Of a DNA stretch of 32,641 nucleotides, positions 24,096 to 31,800 are shown one piece after another (the first letter of the stretch is position 1; every line of letters begins with the position of its first letter). The notes below the pieces were generated by a model, which was not told the DNA's origin, made no database searches, and was given only the letters and a program-made list of their open reading frames with translations. A program made the position numbers and the translations under genes. Source of the DNA: SIG607 sp045586405 (lineage in GTDB: Bacteria > Bacillota > Clostridia > Oscillospirales > Acutalibacteraceae); the NCBI GenBank assembly GCA_045586405.1, contig JAZNAG010000113.1:1-32641 (forward strand). Reading direction: 5' to 3'.

Positions 24096-25349
24096 ATGAA
24101 AAAATTAAAAATCGGTATTTTTGGATACTGCAGAGGCTCAAGTTTTGTAGACATCTTTCTTGCAAATAATGCTGAGGTAGTTGCGGTTTGCGATAAAAGA
24201 AAAGACCGTCTTGAAGAAGCCAAGAAAAAACTTGGCGATATGGTTACCTGCTATGAAGAATTTGACGATTTTATAGATCATGACCTTGACGCAGTTTTTA
24301 TAGCCAACTATTTTCACGAGCATACCCAGTACATTCTTCGTTGTTTTGAAAAGAATATTCATGTTGCAACCGAGTGCATTGCTAACATAACAATGGCAGA
24401 GGGTGTAAAACTTATTGAAGCGGCAGAAAAAAGCAAAGCCTTCTTTATGCTTTTTGAAAACTATCCCTTTATGCTGTTCAATCAGGAAATGAAAAAGGTG
24501 TATGACGGGGGAACCCTTGGCAAATGCCTTTATGCCGAGGGCGAGTATAATCATCCCGGTGACCCGTACCATAGAACCGAAGAAAAGAAAAATACAACCA
24601 GATATTTATATGACGATGTAAAGCATTGGCGCAATTTCCTGCCTAAAACATATTATCTTACTCATTCCCTTGCGCCTATTATGTATACTACCGGTGCTTC
24701 ACCTGTTCGTGTTACGGCGCTTCCCGTATTTCATCCTGGTCCTGAAGATGCTCCAACAGCCAGTCATGTAGGTGATAAGGCCGCTATTATAACAACCCTT
24801 AACGATGATGCTTCGGTATTTAAGTTTGTTGGCCATTCTACTTTCGGTGCTGAGGGAAATTCCTACCGCTATTGCTGTGAAAAGGGTATGATAGAAAATG
24901 TAAGAGGAACCGGCGGTAAGGTAATGCTTCGCTATAATGCGTGGGATATTCCGGAGGGAAAAGACGGCATTAACTTCTATATGCCCGAGTGGGAGGACAA
25001 AGATGCCGAGCTTATTAAAAAGGCAGGACACGGCGGCGGTGATTTCTGTGAAGTGCGCATTTTCCTTGACTGTATAAGAAATAACGAAAAGCCCTTCTTT
25101 GATATTTACTTTGCAACCCGTATGTCAAGCGTAGCAATACTTGCACACAGAAGCCTTATGGAACTGGGCGTACCTTATGATATTCCCGATTTCAGAAAGA
25201 AAGAGGACAGAGATAAATACAGAGATGACGATTTAACGCCATTTTACCATTCCGACGGCAGAACTCCTACAATTCCTTGCTGTTCAAGACCTGATTACAA
25301 ACCCAGTGAAAAACAGCTGAAGCTTTTCAAAGAAATATTAAACGGTTAA
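24096..25349 (+). CDS. Gfo/Idh/MocA-family protein lacking the EKP lysine
   Basis: A 417-residue protein with an N-terminal Rossmann-like NAD(P) region (KIGIFGYCRGSS, then AEVVAVCDKRKDRLEEA) and a C-terminal alpha/beta domain, as in glucose-fructose oxidoreductase-like enzymes. At the place of the catalytic Glu-Lys-Pro motif it reads Glu93-Cys94-Ile95, so the usual lysine is absent. A neighbouring subfamily with GEYNHP-like motif (here about residues 150-155) is known from related bacteria and may do atypical redox or lyase chemistry on sugars; this is an inference. The ATG at 24096 lies eight bases after TTGGAGG. It shares an operon with the permease and precedes the GH127 gene. Confidence 0.82.
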   Translation: MKKLKIGIFGYCRGSSFVDIFLANNAEVVAVCDKRKDRLEEAKKKLGDMVTCYEEFDDFIDHDLDAVFIANYFHEHTQYILRCFEKNIHVATECIANITMAEGVKLIEAAEKSKAFFMLFENYPFMLFNQEMKKVYDGGTLGKCLYAEGEYNHPGDPYHRTEEKKNTTRYLYDDVKHWRNFLPKTYYLTHSLAPIMYTTGASPVRVTALPVFHPGPEDAPTASHVGDKAAIITTLNDDASVFKFVGHSTFGAEGNSYRYCCEKGMIENVRGTGGKVMLRYNAWDIPEGKDGINFYMPEWEDKDAELIKKAGHGGGDFCEVRIFLDCIRNNEKPFFDIYFATRMSSVAILAHRSLMELGVPYDIPDFRKKEDRDKYRDDDLTPFYHSDGRTPTIPCCSRPDYKPSEKQLKLFKEILNG

Positions 25350-25353
25350 AAGT

Positions 25354-25387
25354 ATAAGACACACTGTCCGGCAGTGTGTCTTATTTG
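25354..25387 (+). terminator. Terminator after the Gfo/Idh gene
   Basis: ATAAGACACACTG (25354-25366) pairs perfectly over 13 bases with CAGTGTGTCTTAT (25372-25384) around a five-base loop. The T run is short (TTT), and the following bases are the -35 box of the next promoter, so stop and restart are packed together. Confidence 0.85.
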
Positions 25388-25416
25388 TTGACTTTAGAAC
25401 GAAAGTAAAGTATACT
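25388..25416 (+). promoter_or_regulatory. Promoter of the GH127 gene
   Basis: TTGACT at 25388-25393 and TATACT at 25411-25416 with a 17-base spacer: a strong sigma-A match immediately after the terminator. Start near 25423, about 29 bases before the ATG. Confidence 0.75.
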
Positions 25417-25451
25417 TAAGGAAGACTAAAACATTTATAGAGGCATTATCT

Positions 25452-27395
25452 ATGAAAGCGCTTTATTGTGAAAATACTGCAAATTTTCCTCGCCTTAAGA
25501 CCGACAAGCATTTTATTGATTACGGTAATGAATATAAGTTCTCAGAAATAACCGATAAAACGGCAAGGTTTATTGAGGAGTTTCAACTACTTGACGAAAA
25601 ACTTTGGAAGACCTTTACCCGTCAGTATGAAATAAGACCTGACGGTGTTGATGGCGGTTGGCGCGGAGAATATTGGGGTAAAATGATGCGCGGCGCCTGT
25701 TTCATATATACCTATACTAAAAACCAGAAGCTTTTGGATACCCTTAAAAATACGGTTAAAAATATTATTGAAACTCAAGACGAGTGGGGCAGAATTTCTA
25801 CCTATCCTGTAAATAACGAATTTACGGGTTGGGATATGTGGAGCAGAAAGTACGTTTTGCTTGGTATGCAGTATTTTCTTGAAATAAATGACGATAAAGA
25901 CCTTGAAAAAGAAATTATTTTGTCTCAGTGCCGACAGGTAGACTATATTATGTCAAAAATCGGTCCAAGAAATGAAAAGAAAATCCCCATAACCAGAACG
26001 GCAAAACATTGGTATGGACTTAATTCTTCCTCTGTTTTAGAGCCTGTTGTACGTCTTTATTCTATTACGGGAGAAGAAAAGTATCTTAACTTTGCTAAAT
26101 ATATTGCCGACGAGGGCGGTACCTATGCCGAAAACATATTCCGCCTTGCCGAAAAGAAACAGCTTAAATTACACCAGTACCCCGTTACAAAGGCTTATGA
26201 AATGACCTCTTGCTTTGAGGGACTTTTAGAACTTTACAGAATAACAGGAGAGGAGTGGCTTAAAACTGCAATCATAAACTATGCCGACCTTATTTTAGAA
26301 AACGAGCTGTCGGTTATCGGCTGTGCAGGTTGCACCCACGAGCTTTTCGACAACTCTTTGGTCCGTCAGGCAAACACCAATAACCATCGCGTTATGCAGG
26401 AAACCTGCGTTACCGTAACCCTTATGAAGTTCTTTATGCAGTTAAATCTTTTGACGGGTGATTCAAGGTATATTGACGCTTTTGAAACGGCTTATTATAA
26501 CGCGTATCTTGGCTCGGTTAACACAAACAAGAATAATGCAAGTAAAATTTATGAAGTTTTACCTGAAAACTTTGTGCAGAAGCCTTTGCCTTTTGACAGC
26601 TACAGCCCCTTAACACGCGGTCATCGCGGAAAGGGGATAGGCGGCTTCAGACTTATGGAAAATAATGAGTATTACGGCTGCTGCGTATGTATCGGCTCTG
26701 CAGGTGTGGGCGCTGTGCATAAAACCGCACTTATGAGCTATGAAAAGGGTGTTGTGCTTAACCTATATATAAACGGTAGCTATACCACCGAAATTGACGG
26801 TAAAAAAGCAAAAATAAACGTAAAGACAAATTATCCTGCCGATAATGTGGTAAATATCGAAGTGGAAAGCGAGAAAGCCTTTGCCCTTAAACTGAGAATA
26901 CCCGCCTTTAGTAAAAAGACACTTATTCTTAAAAACGGTAAAGAGTTTGAGGCTGATAACGGGTATACAGAGATAGACATTAAAGAGGGGAAAGAAAGCA
27001 TTGCTCTCACCCTTGATATGCCTACGAAAATTATAAAGCCCATTCCTTACGGCTCTCAGGTAATTATGAATAAGGTCGTTTGGGGCGAGAACTCGGTTGT
27101 TATTCCGACTTTTGATGAGGAAGACCCCCTTGCTAAAAGACATATTGCCTTAAGCCGTGGACCGCTTATGTTGGCGCAGGATTCAAGATTTGGCTATGAC
27201 CTTTCTGTGCCGATAAACATTAAAGATTCAGACGGCTTTGCCGTTACCAAAAAAGCTGAGGCTGATTTTGATACCTTGCTTTGTGCAACGGTAGAAAAAG
27301 AAGACGGCGAAGAAATAAAGCTTTGCGACTATTCGAGCGCAGGAAAGACCTGGAACTCTGACAGCGAAATGGCTGTATGGATGATAAACAACTAA
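25452..27395 (+). CDS. GH127-family glycoside hydrolase (beta-L-arabinofuranosidase type)
   Basis: A 647-residue protein of the GH127 (former DUF1680) family; the studied Bifidobacterium enzyme removes beta-L-arabinofuranose from hydroxyproline-linked arabinan with a zinc-bound cysteine nucleophile. Here an (alpha/alpha)6-like N-terminal half is followed by beta domains. The metal/nucleophile set is present: Glu317 and Cys319 (QETC) and the Cys410-Cys411 pair (YGCC). Cys410 is the predicted nucleophile, and Glu297 is a candidate acid/base. There is no signal peptide, so it acts inside the cell on imported oligosaccharides or glycosides. Substrates other than arabinofuranosides are possible in this diverse family. 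It has its own promoter and terminator. Confidence 0.88.
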   Translation: MKALYCENTANFPRLKTDKHFIDYGNEYKFSEITDKTARFIEEFQLLDEKLWKTFTRQYEIRPDGVDGGWRGEYWGKMMRGACFIYTYTKNQKLLDTLKNTVKNIIETQDEWGRISTYPVNNEFTGWDMWSRKYVLLGMQYFLEINDDKDLEKEIILSQCRQVDYIMSKIGPRNEKKIPITRTAKHWYGLNSSSVLEPVVRLYSITGEEKYLNFAKYIADEGGTYAENIFRLAEKKQLKLHQYPVTKAYEMTSCFEGLLELYRITGEEWLKTAIINYADLILENELSVIGCAGCTHELFDNSLVRQANTNNHRVMQETCVTVTLMKFFMQLNLLTGDSRYIDAFETAYYNAYLGSVNTNKNNASKIYEVLPENFVQKPLPFDSYSPLTRGHRGKGIGGFRLMENNEYYGCCVCIGSAGVGAVHKTALMSYEKGVVLNLYINGSYTTEIDGKKAKINVKTNYPADNVVNIEVESEKAFALKLRIPAFSKKTLILKNGKEFEADNGYTEIDIKEGKESIALTLDMPTKIIKPIPYGSQVIMNKVVWGENSVVIPTFDEEDPLAKRHIALSRGPLMLAQDSRFGYDLSVPINIKDSDGFAVTKKAEADFDTLLCATVEKEDGEEIKLCDYSSAGKTWNSDSEMAVWMINN

Positions 27396-27404
27396 ATAAC
27401 ATTA

Positions 27405-27444
27405 AAAAAGTACCGACTTTATTTTACAGAGTCGGTGCTTTTTT
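27405..27444 (+). terminator. Terminator of the GH127 gene
   Basis: AAGTACCGACT (27408-27418) pairs with AGTCGGTGCTT (27430-27440) through ten normal pairs and one G-U, with an 11-base loop and a run of Ts after it. It ends ten bases after the GH127 stop region and isolates that gene from the microcompartment operon. Confidence 0.93.
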
Positions 27445-27452
27445 GTATTTTG

Positions 27453-27504
27453 TGTTGTTTTAATGTTGATTTTTACTATTTTTTACTTTTTTTATGTTGT
27501 TTTT
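27453..27504 (+). promoter_or_regulatory. T-rich, helically spaced repeats upstream of the diol dehydratase promoter
   Basis: Three near-copies of TGTTGWTTTT begin at 27453, 27464 and 27495 (spacings 11 and 31), and TTTTACT occurs at 27471 and 27481 (spacing 10). These spacings are near whole helical turns. They lie directly upstream of the -35 box, where UP elements, curved DNA or activator sites occur. The low complexity of the tract means chance is a real alternative. Confidence 0.35.
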
Positions 27505-27506
27505 GC

Positions 27507-27535
27507 TTGACAATTATGTGGCTTTCTGTTAAAAT
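27507..27535 (+). promoter_or_regulatory. Promoter of the microcompartment operon
   Basis: TTGACA (27507-27512, perfect) and TAAAAT (27530-27535) with a 17-base spacer form the strongest promoter match in the window. Start near 27542. A small inverted repeat CAAC-T-GTTG (27547-27555), flanked by GAAAC direct copies, falls just past the start and could be an operator. Confidence 0.8.
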
Positions 27536-27577
27536 GATGGTGGAAACAACTGTTGAAACTTAACGGGAGGTACAATT

Positions 27578-30106
27578 ATGAATAGTGTGTACACCGAAAA
27601 AATAAATAAAAGTGACAGAATATCCGCCCTTATAGAGCATTTGTATTCAAAAATGCCCGAAATAGAGGCGGACCGTGCCGTGCTGCTTACAGAGTCTTAT
27701 CGCGAAACAGAAAATCTGCCGATTATTCTGCGTCGCGCTAAGGCTTTTGCGCATATTTTAGATAAGTTACCCATAACTATTCGTCCTCTTGAACTTATAG
27801 TAGGCAGTAATTCTAAATCTCCTCGCGGTTGTCAGGTATTCCCTGAGTATTCATACAGTTGGCTTGAAGATGAATTTGATACAGTAGCTACCCGTAGCGC
27901 TGATCCTTTCTATATATCTGAAAAAACAAAAGAAACTCTTAAAAAGGTTTATCCTTATTGGAAGGGTAAAACCACCAGCGAACTTGCCACATCTTATATG
28001 GCGCCTGAGGCTTTGGCTGCAATAGAGCATAACATATTTACTCCCGGCAACTATTTCTATAACGGCATAGGCCATGTAACCGTTGATTATGCCAAGGTGC
28101 TTAAAATAGGTTTTCGCGGTATTGCCGAAGAAGCCCGTGCCGCAAAAGCAAAACTGAAGGTTTCGGACGGTGACTATGCCCGTCGCAGTCAGTTTTTGGA
28201 TGCTGTGCTTATAAGCTGCGATGCTGTTTGTGCTTATGCAATGCGTTACAGCACTTTGGCTAAAGAAGAAGCCGCCTCTTGTAACGATGAACAGCGCAAG
28301 GCGGAACTTTTGAAAATTGCCGAAAACTGCGCAAGGGTACCTGCTCAGGGTGCAACGAGCTTTTATGAGGCTTGTCAGTCTTTCTGGTTTGTTCAAATGC
28401 TTTTACAAACAGAATCAAGCGGTCACTCAATTTCTCCCGGCCGTTTTGACCAGTATATGAATCCTTATTTTGAGGCTGACCTTAAAAAAGGTGCTATTAC
28501 CAGAGAATTTGCCCAAGAACTTATCGACTGTATCTGGGTAAAACTTAATGACCTTAATAAAGTTCGTGATGCCGCCTCTGCTGAAGGTTTTGCAGGATAC
28601 AGCCTTTTCCAGAATCTTATTGTCGGCGGTCAGGATGCAAGCGGTCAAGATGTTACAAATGATGTTTCTTATATGTGTATGAACGCTACCTTGCATGTGT
28701 CACTTCCTCAGCCTTCTTTCTCGGTGCGCGTCTGGAACGGTACTCCTCACGAGTTTATGCTACGCGCCGCTGAGATTACACGTACGGGCGTAGGACTTCC
28801 CGCCTATTACAATGACGAGGTTATAATTCCGTCACTGCAGAACAGGGGACTGAGTCTTGAAGACGCGAGAGATTATAATATTATAGGTTGTGTTGAACCG
28901 CAAAAATCGGGTAAAACTGACGGTTGGCACGATGCCGCGTTCTTTAATATGTGCAGACCGCTTGAAATGGTATTTTCAAACGGTGTAGATAAAGGAATTC
29001 AGCTTGGTCCGCAGACAGGCGACGTATCAAAGATGACCAGCTTTGAAGAATTCTATGATGCATATAAAACTCAAATGAAATATTTTATTGAACTTCTTGT
29101 TAATGCAGACAATGCTATTGACCAGGCTCACGCAGACCGTTGTCCGCTTCCTTTCCAGTCCTGTATGGTAGAAGACTGTATCGGCAGAGGCCGTTCTCTA
29201 CAGGAGGGTGGTGCTGTATATAATTTTACAGGTCCTCAGGGCTTTGGTATTGCCAATATGGCTGATGCTCTTTATGCTGTTAAGCAGTTGGTATTTGAGG
29301 ATAAATCGGTTACTATGCAGGAATATAAAGAAGCTATTGAACATAACTTCGGCAAGGATATGGATTCTCGTCAGGCTGAAAAAATCACTGCTCAGGTTGC
29401 CCGTCAGCTTGCAAATGATGGCAAGGAAATTTCGGCAAACGATGTAAGAAAGATATACGAAACGGTTGTTAAAAATGACTGTACCGCCGAGCAAAAGCAG
29501 GCGTATCAAAAATTACTTGATAAAATTTCTGCGTTGCCTAAGTTTGGTAATGATATTCCCGAAGTTGACAGCTTTGCAAGAGATGTGGCTTATACCTATA
29601 CCCGTCCGCTTCTTGATTACCGTAATCCCAGAGGCGGTCAGTATCAGGCAGGTCTTTATCCCGTATCTGCAAATGTACCTCTCGGTGCACAGACAGGCGC
29701 AACTCCTGACGGCAGACTTGCTAATACTCCTGTCGCTGACGGTGTTTCTCCCGTAGCAGGAAGAGATTTGAAAGGGCCTACCGCCGCCGCAAACTCGGTT
29801 TCTAAACTTGACCACTATATAGCATCAAACGGAACACTTTTCAATATGAAGTTCCACCCCAGCGCACTGGCAGGTGCAGGTGGTCTTGAAAGCTTCGTTG
29901 CTCTTGTTCGTGGCTACTTTGACCAAAAGGGAAGCCATATGCAGTTTAACGTTGTAAGCCGTGAAACGCTTAAAGACGCACAAAAGAACCCCGAAAAGTA
30001 CAAATCTCTAGTTGTTCGTGTTGCAGGATACAGCGCTCTGTTCACTACACTTTCACGCTCTCTGCAGGATGATATTATCAGCCGTACGGAACAGGGGGGC
30101 TTCTAA
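27578..30106 (+). CDS. B12-independent (glycyl radical) 1,2-propanediol/glycerol dehydratase
   Basis: Converts 1,2-propanediol to propionaldehyde (or glycerol to 3-hydroxypropanal) by radical chemistry without coenzyme B12. The 842-residue product carries the full diol-dehydratase set: His166, His283, Cys438 and Glu440 (GCVEP), Asp452 in the diagnostic GWHDAAFFN block, and Gly817 in RVAGYSALF, 26 residues from the end. The GWHDAAFF motif separates it from choline-TMA lyases and pyruvate formate-lyase. These positions coincide with what I recall for the Roseburia inulinivorans propanediol dehydratase. A helix-rich insert at about 595-645 is longer than in the roughly 787-residue glycerol dehydratase. 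No N-terminal targeting helix is obvious. GGGAGG precedes the ATG, and the activase follows with no gap. Confidence 0.95.
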   Translation: MNSVYTEKINKSDRISALIEHLYSKMPEIEADRAVLLTESYRETENLPIILRRAKAFAHILDKLPITIRPLELIVGSNSKSPRGCQVFPEYSYSWLEDEFDTVATRSADPFYISEKTKETLKKVYPYWKGKTTSELATSYMAPEALAAIEHNIFTPGNYFYNGIGHVTVDYAKVLKIGFRGIAEEARAAKAKLKVSDGDYARRSQFLDAVLISCDAVCAYAMRYSTLAKEEAASCNDEQRKAELLKIAENCARVPAQGATSFYEACQSFWFVQMLLQTESSGHSISPGRFDQYMNPYFEADLKKGAITREFAQELIDCIWVKLNDLNKVRDAASAEGFAGYSLFQNLIVGGQDASGQDVTNDVSYMCMNATLHVSLPQPSFSVRVWNGTPHEFMLRAAEITRTGVGLPAYYNDEVIIPSLQNRGLSLEDARDYNIIGCVEPQKSGKTDGWHDAAFFNMCRPLEMVFSNGVDKGIQLGPQTGDVSKMTSFEEFYDAYKTQMKYFIELLVNADNAIDQAHADRCPLPFQSCMVEDCIGRGRSLQEGGAVYNFTGPQGFGIANMADALYAVKQLVFEDKSVTMQEYKEAIEHNFGKDMDSRQAEKITAQVARQLANDGKEISANDVRKIYETVVKNDCTAEQKQAYQKLLDKISALPKFGNDIPEVDSFARDVAYTYTRPLLDYRNPRGGQYQAGLYPVSANVPLGAQTGATPDGRLANTPVADGVSPVAGRDLKGPTAAANSVSKLDHYIASNGTLFNMKFHPSALAGAGGLESFVALVRGYFDQKGSHMQFNVVSRETLKDAQKNPEKYKSLVVRVAGYSALFTTLSRSLQDDIISRTEQGGF

Positions 30107-30898
30107 ATGGAAGGTTCTCTTCTTTCTGTAAAGGGCAGAATATTTGATATTCAGAGGTTTTCTACCCATGACGGCCCCGGTGTTCGCACCATTGTGTTTT
30201 TGAAGGGCTGTCCGCTAAGATGCCGTTGGTGCTGTAACCCTGAATCGCAGTCTTACGAAATTCAGCAGTTAAACCAAAAAGGTACAGTAAAAACAGTAGG
30301 TAAAGATGTCAGTGTAGCCGAGGTACTTGAAGAGGTGCTTCGTGACCGCCCCTATTACCGCAGAAGCGGTGGGGGAATGACACTTTCGGGGGGCGAATGC
30401 CTTTGGCAGCCTGATTTTGCTATGGCGCTTCTTGCTGCTTGTCACGAAAACGGCGTTAATACCGCAATAGAAACCACAGGCTTTGCCGAAACAGAGGTTT
30501 TAAATAAGTTTATACCCCACGTCGATTTGTTTTTAATGGATATTAAACATACAAACAGCCGAAAACACGAGGAATTTACCACAAGACCTAATGAAAAGAT
30601 ATTGCAAAATGCTCGTTATATAGCAGAAAATGCAAAGAAACTTATTATTCGTGTTCCGGTAATTCCTACTTTTAACGATACCGAACAAGAAATCAGAGAT
30701 ATAGCAAGTTTTGCTAAATCTTTATCCGGTGTTAATGAAATACATCTTCTGCCGTATCACAGTATGGGCAGAGATAAATATGAGGGACTGTCACGTCCTT
30801 ATCTTATGGGCGATATACCTTCACCTACAAAAGAGCACATGCAAAGGCTGGTAAGGGTATGTGAAGAAACAGGACTTATTACTCATTTAGGAGGGTAA
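30107..30898 (+). CDS. Glycyl radical enzyme activase (radical SAM), short form
   Basis: Installs the glycyl radical on the dehydratase upstream, using SAM and a [4Fe-4S] cluster. The 263-residue product has the cluster motif Cys35-x3-Cys39-x2-Cys42 (GCPLRCRWCCNPE), the preceding STHDGPGVRT block and the SAM-binding MTLSGGE at about residues 88-94. Most activases of diol dehydratase and related enzymes have a ferredoxin-like insert with two extra clusters after the first motif; here the connecting segment holds no additional cysteines, so it resembles the short pyruvate formate-lyase activase. It starts directly after the dehydratase stop codon (TAAATG), suggesting strict co-translation. Confidence 0.93.
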   Translation: MEGSLLSVKGRIFDIQRFSTHDGPGVRTIVFLKGCPLRCRWCCNPESQSYEIQQLNQKGTVKTVGKDVSVAEVLEEVLRDRPYYRRSGGGMTLSGGECLWQPDFAMALLAACHENGVNTAIETTGFAETEVLNKFIPHVDLFLMDIKHTNSRKHEEFTTRPNEKILQNARYIAENAKKLIIRVPVIPTFNDTEQEIRDIASFAKSLSGVNEIHLLPYHSMGRDKYEGLSRPYLMGDIPSPTKEHMQRLVRVCEETGLITHLGG

Positions 30899-30901
30899 AA
30901 A

Positions 30902-31255
30902 ATGAATAATGAAAAAAATCGTATAATTCAAGAACTTGTCCCCGGTAAGCAGATAAGTCTTGCGCATATTATCGCTAATCCCGACGAGGTGCTTTATCAA
31001 AAACTCGGCCTTGACCCCGCCAAAGAACATTCGGGTGCTATCGGTATTTTAACCTTGAGCCCAAGTGAAACGGCGATTATCGCAGGTGATATTGCTATGA
31101 AAGCTTCGGGTGTAGAGCTTTCGTTTGTAGACAGATTCAGCGGTACGGTTATCGTAACAGGCTCTGTTTCACAGGTGGAGGCCGCATTACTGGCAGTTAC
31201 CGAATACGCCGAGAACAAACTGGGGTTTGATGTATGTCAGATAACCAGAACGTAA
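30902..31255 (+). CDS. Microcompartment shell protein, PduU/EutS type
   Basis: A 117-residue, circularly permuted BMC-domain protein that forms hexamers in microcompartment shells. The family hallmark RIIQELVPGKQISLAHIIA lies at residues 7-25, followed by GAIGILTLSPSETAIIAGDI and ELSFVDRFSGTVIVTG. In known members a short N-terminal beta barrel caps the pore. A GGAGGG site precedes the ATG, three bases after the activase stop. Its place next to the activase and a PduV/EutP gene is typical of diol or ethanolamine loci; whether it is closer to PduU or EutS cannot be settled by eye. Confidence 0.93.
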   Translation: MNNEKNRIIQELVPGKQISLAHIIANPDEVLYQKLGLDPAKEHSGAIGILTLSPSETAIIAGDIAMKASGVELSFVDRFSGTVIVTGSVSQVEAALLAVTEYAENKLGFDVCQITRT

Positions 31256-31683
31256 AGAAATTACTTCTTATAGGGCGCAGTGGTTGCGGTAAGACTTCGC
31301 TGACTCAGGCGTTAAACGGGAAGAAGCCATGTTATCAGAAAACTCAAAGTATGACGTTTGATGATTTCGTAATAGATTCTCCCGGTGAGTATGCCGAAAA
31401 CCACGACCTTGGCAGTGCCTTGGCACTGTACTCCTATGAAACCGATATAGTTGCTCTGCTGATTTCTGCAGATGATGAATATTCGCTTTTTCCACCCTGC
31501 GTTACCTGTCTTGTTAACCGCGAGGTAATAGGTGTTGTAACAAAAATTGATAAGGCCGATCCTGCTCGGGCAGAAAGATGGCTTCGTCTTTCGGGTTGCA
31601 AAAAGGTATTTTTTGTCAATTCTGTAAGCGGTGAGGGTACACAGGAGATTTTAGACCACCTAAAAACACACAAAACCAAATAA
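31234..31683 (+). CDS. Microcompartment-associated small GTPase, PduV/EutP type
   Basis: A 149-residue P-loop GTPase-like protein of the PduV/EutP family. Visible motifs: GRSGCGKT (G1, residues 14-21), DSPGEY (G3-like), TKID (G4) and a C-terminal NSVSGEGT (G5-like). PduV is reported to bind the outer shell through PduU in the Pdu system, and the direct pairing with a PduU/EutS gene here fits that. Its ATG lies inside the upstream gene, a 22-base overlap in another frame, so translation is probably coupled. Its role in positioning or movement of the compartment is inferred from relatives. No terminator follows; a new promoter appears before the aldolase. Confidence 0.9.
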   Translation: MSDNQNVKKLLLIGRSGCGKTSLTQALNGKKPCYQKTQSMTFDDFVIDSPGEYAENHDLGSALALYSYETDIVALLISADDEYSLFPPCVTCLVNREVIGVVTKIDKADPARAERWLRLSGCKKVFFVNSVSGEGTQEILDHLKTHKTK

Positions 31684-31710
31684 AAAACAGAAAAATAAAG
31701 AAAAATACAG
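31682..31710 (+). promoter_or_regulatory. Phased A-tracts upstream of the aldolase promoter
   Basis: A runs of five to six bases begin at 31682, 31691 and 31701, about ten bases apart, and the motif ACAG ends two of the blocks. They lie directly upstream of the -35 box. Such in-phase tracts bend DNA and can act as UP elements for RNA polymerase alpha. Confidence 0.45.
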
Positions 31711-31719
31711 ATTTTGTTG

Positions 31720-31748
31720 TTGACTTTATTCTGCTTTTATGATAAAAT
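31720..31748 (+). promoter_or_regulatory. Internal promoter ahead of the aldolase
   Basis: TTGACT (31720-31725) and TAAAAT (31743-31748) with a 17-base spacer. Start near 31755, then an A-rich leader without secondary structure and an AAAAAAGGAG binding site. It would give extra or separate expression of the aldolase and the genes after it. Confidence 0.75.
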
Positions 31749-31800
31749 TATACTGTAATCAAACCAAAACAAAATAAAAACAAAAAAGGAGAACTCAAAA

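Noticed and set aside
27541..27577. GAAAC-AACTGTT-GAAAC considered as a catabolite (cre) site
   Set aside because: It lacks the central CG of the cre consensus; kept only as a weak general operator candidate.
27851..28396. 181-codon minus-strand open frame opposite the dehydratase gene
   Set aside because: Antisense to a strongly conserved enzyme-coding region, with no independent signals.
27578..30106. Glycyl radical enzyme considered as choline TMA-lyase (CutC)
   Set aside because: The block after GCVEP reads GWHDAAFFN, typical of diol dehydratases rather than CutC, and a deoxysugar aldolase is nearby.
30107..30898. Activase considered as a pyruvate formate-lyase activase on grounds of its short length
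   Set aside because: Zero-gap linkage to a diol-dehydratase-type glycyl radical enzyme makes that enzyme its partner.
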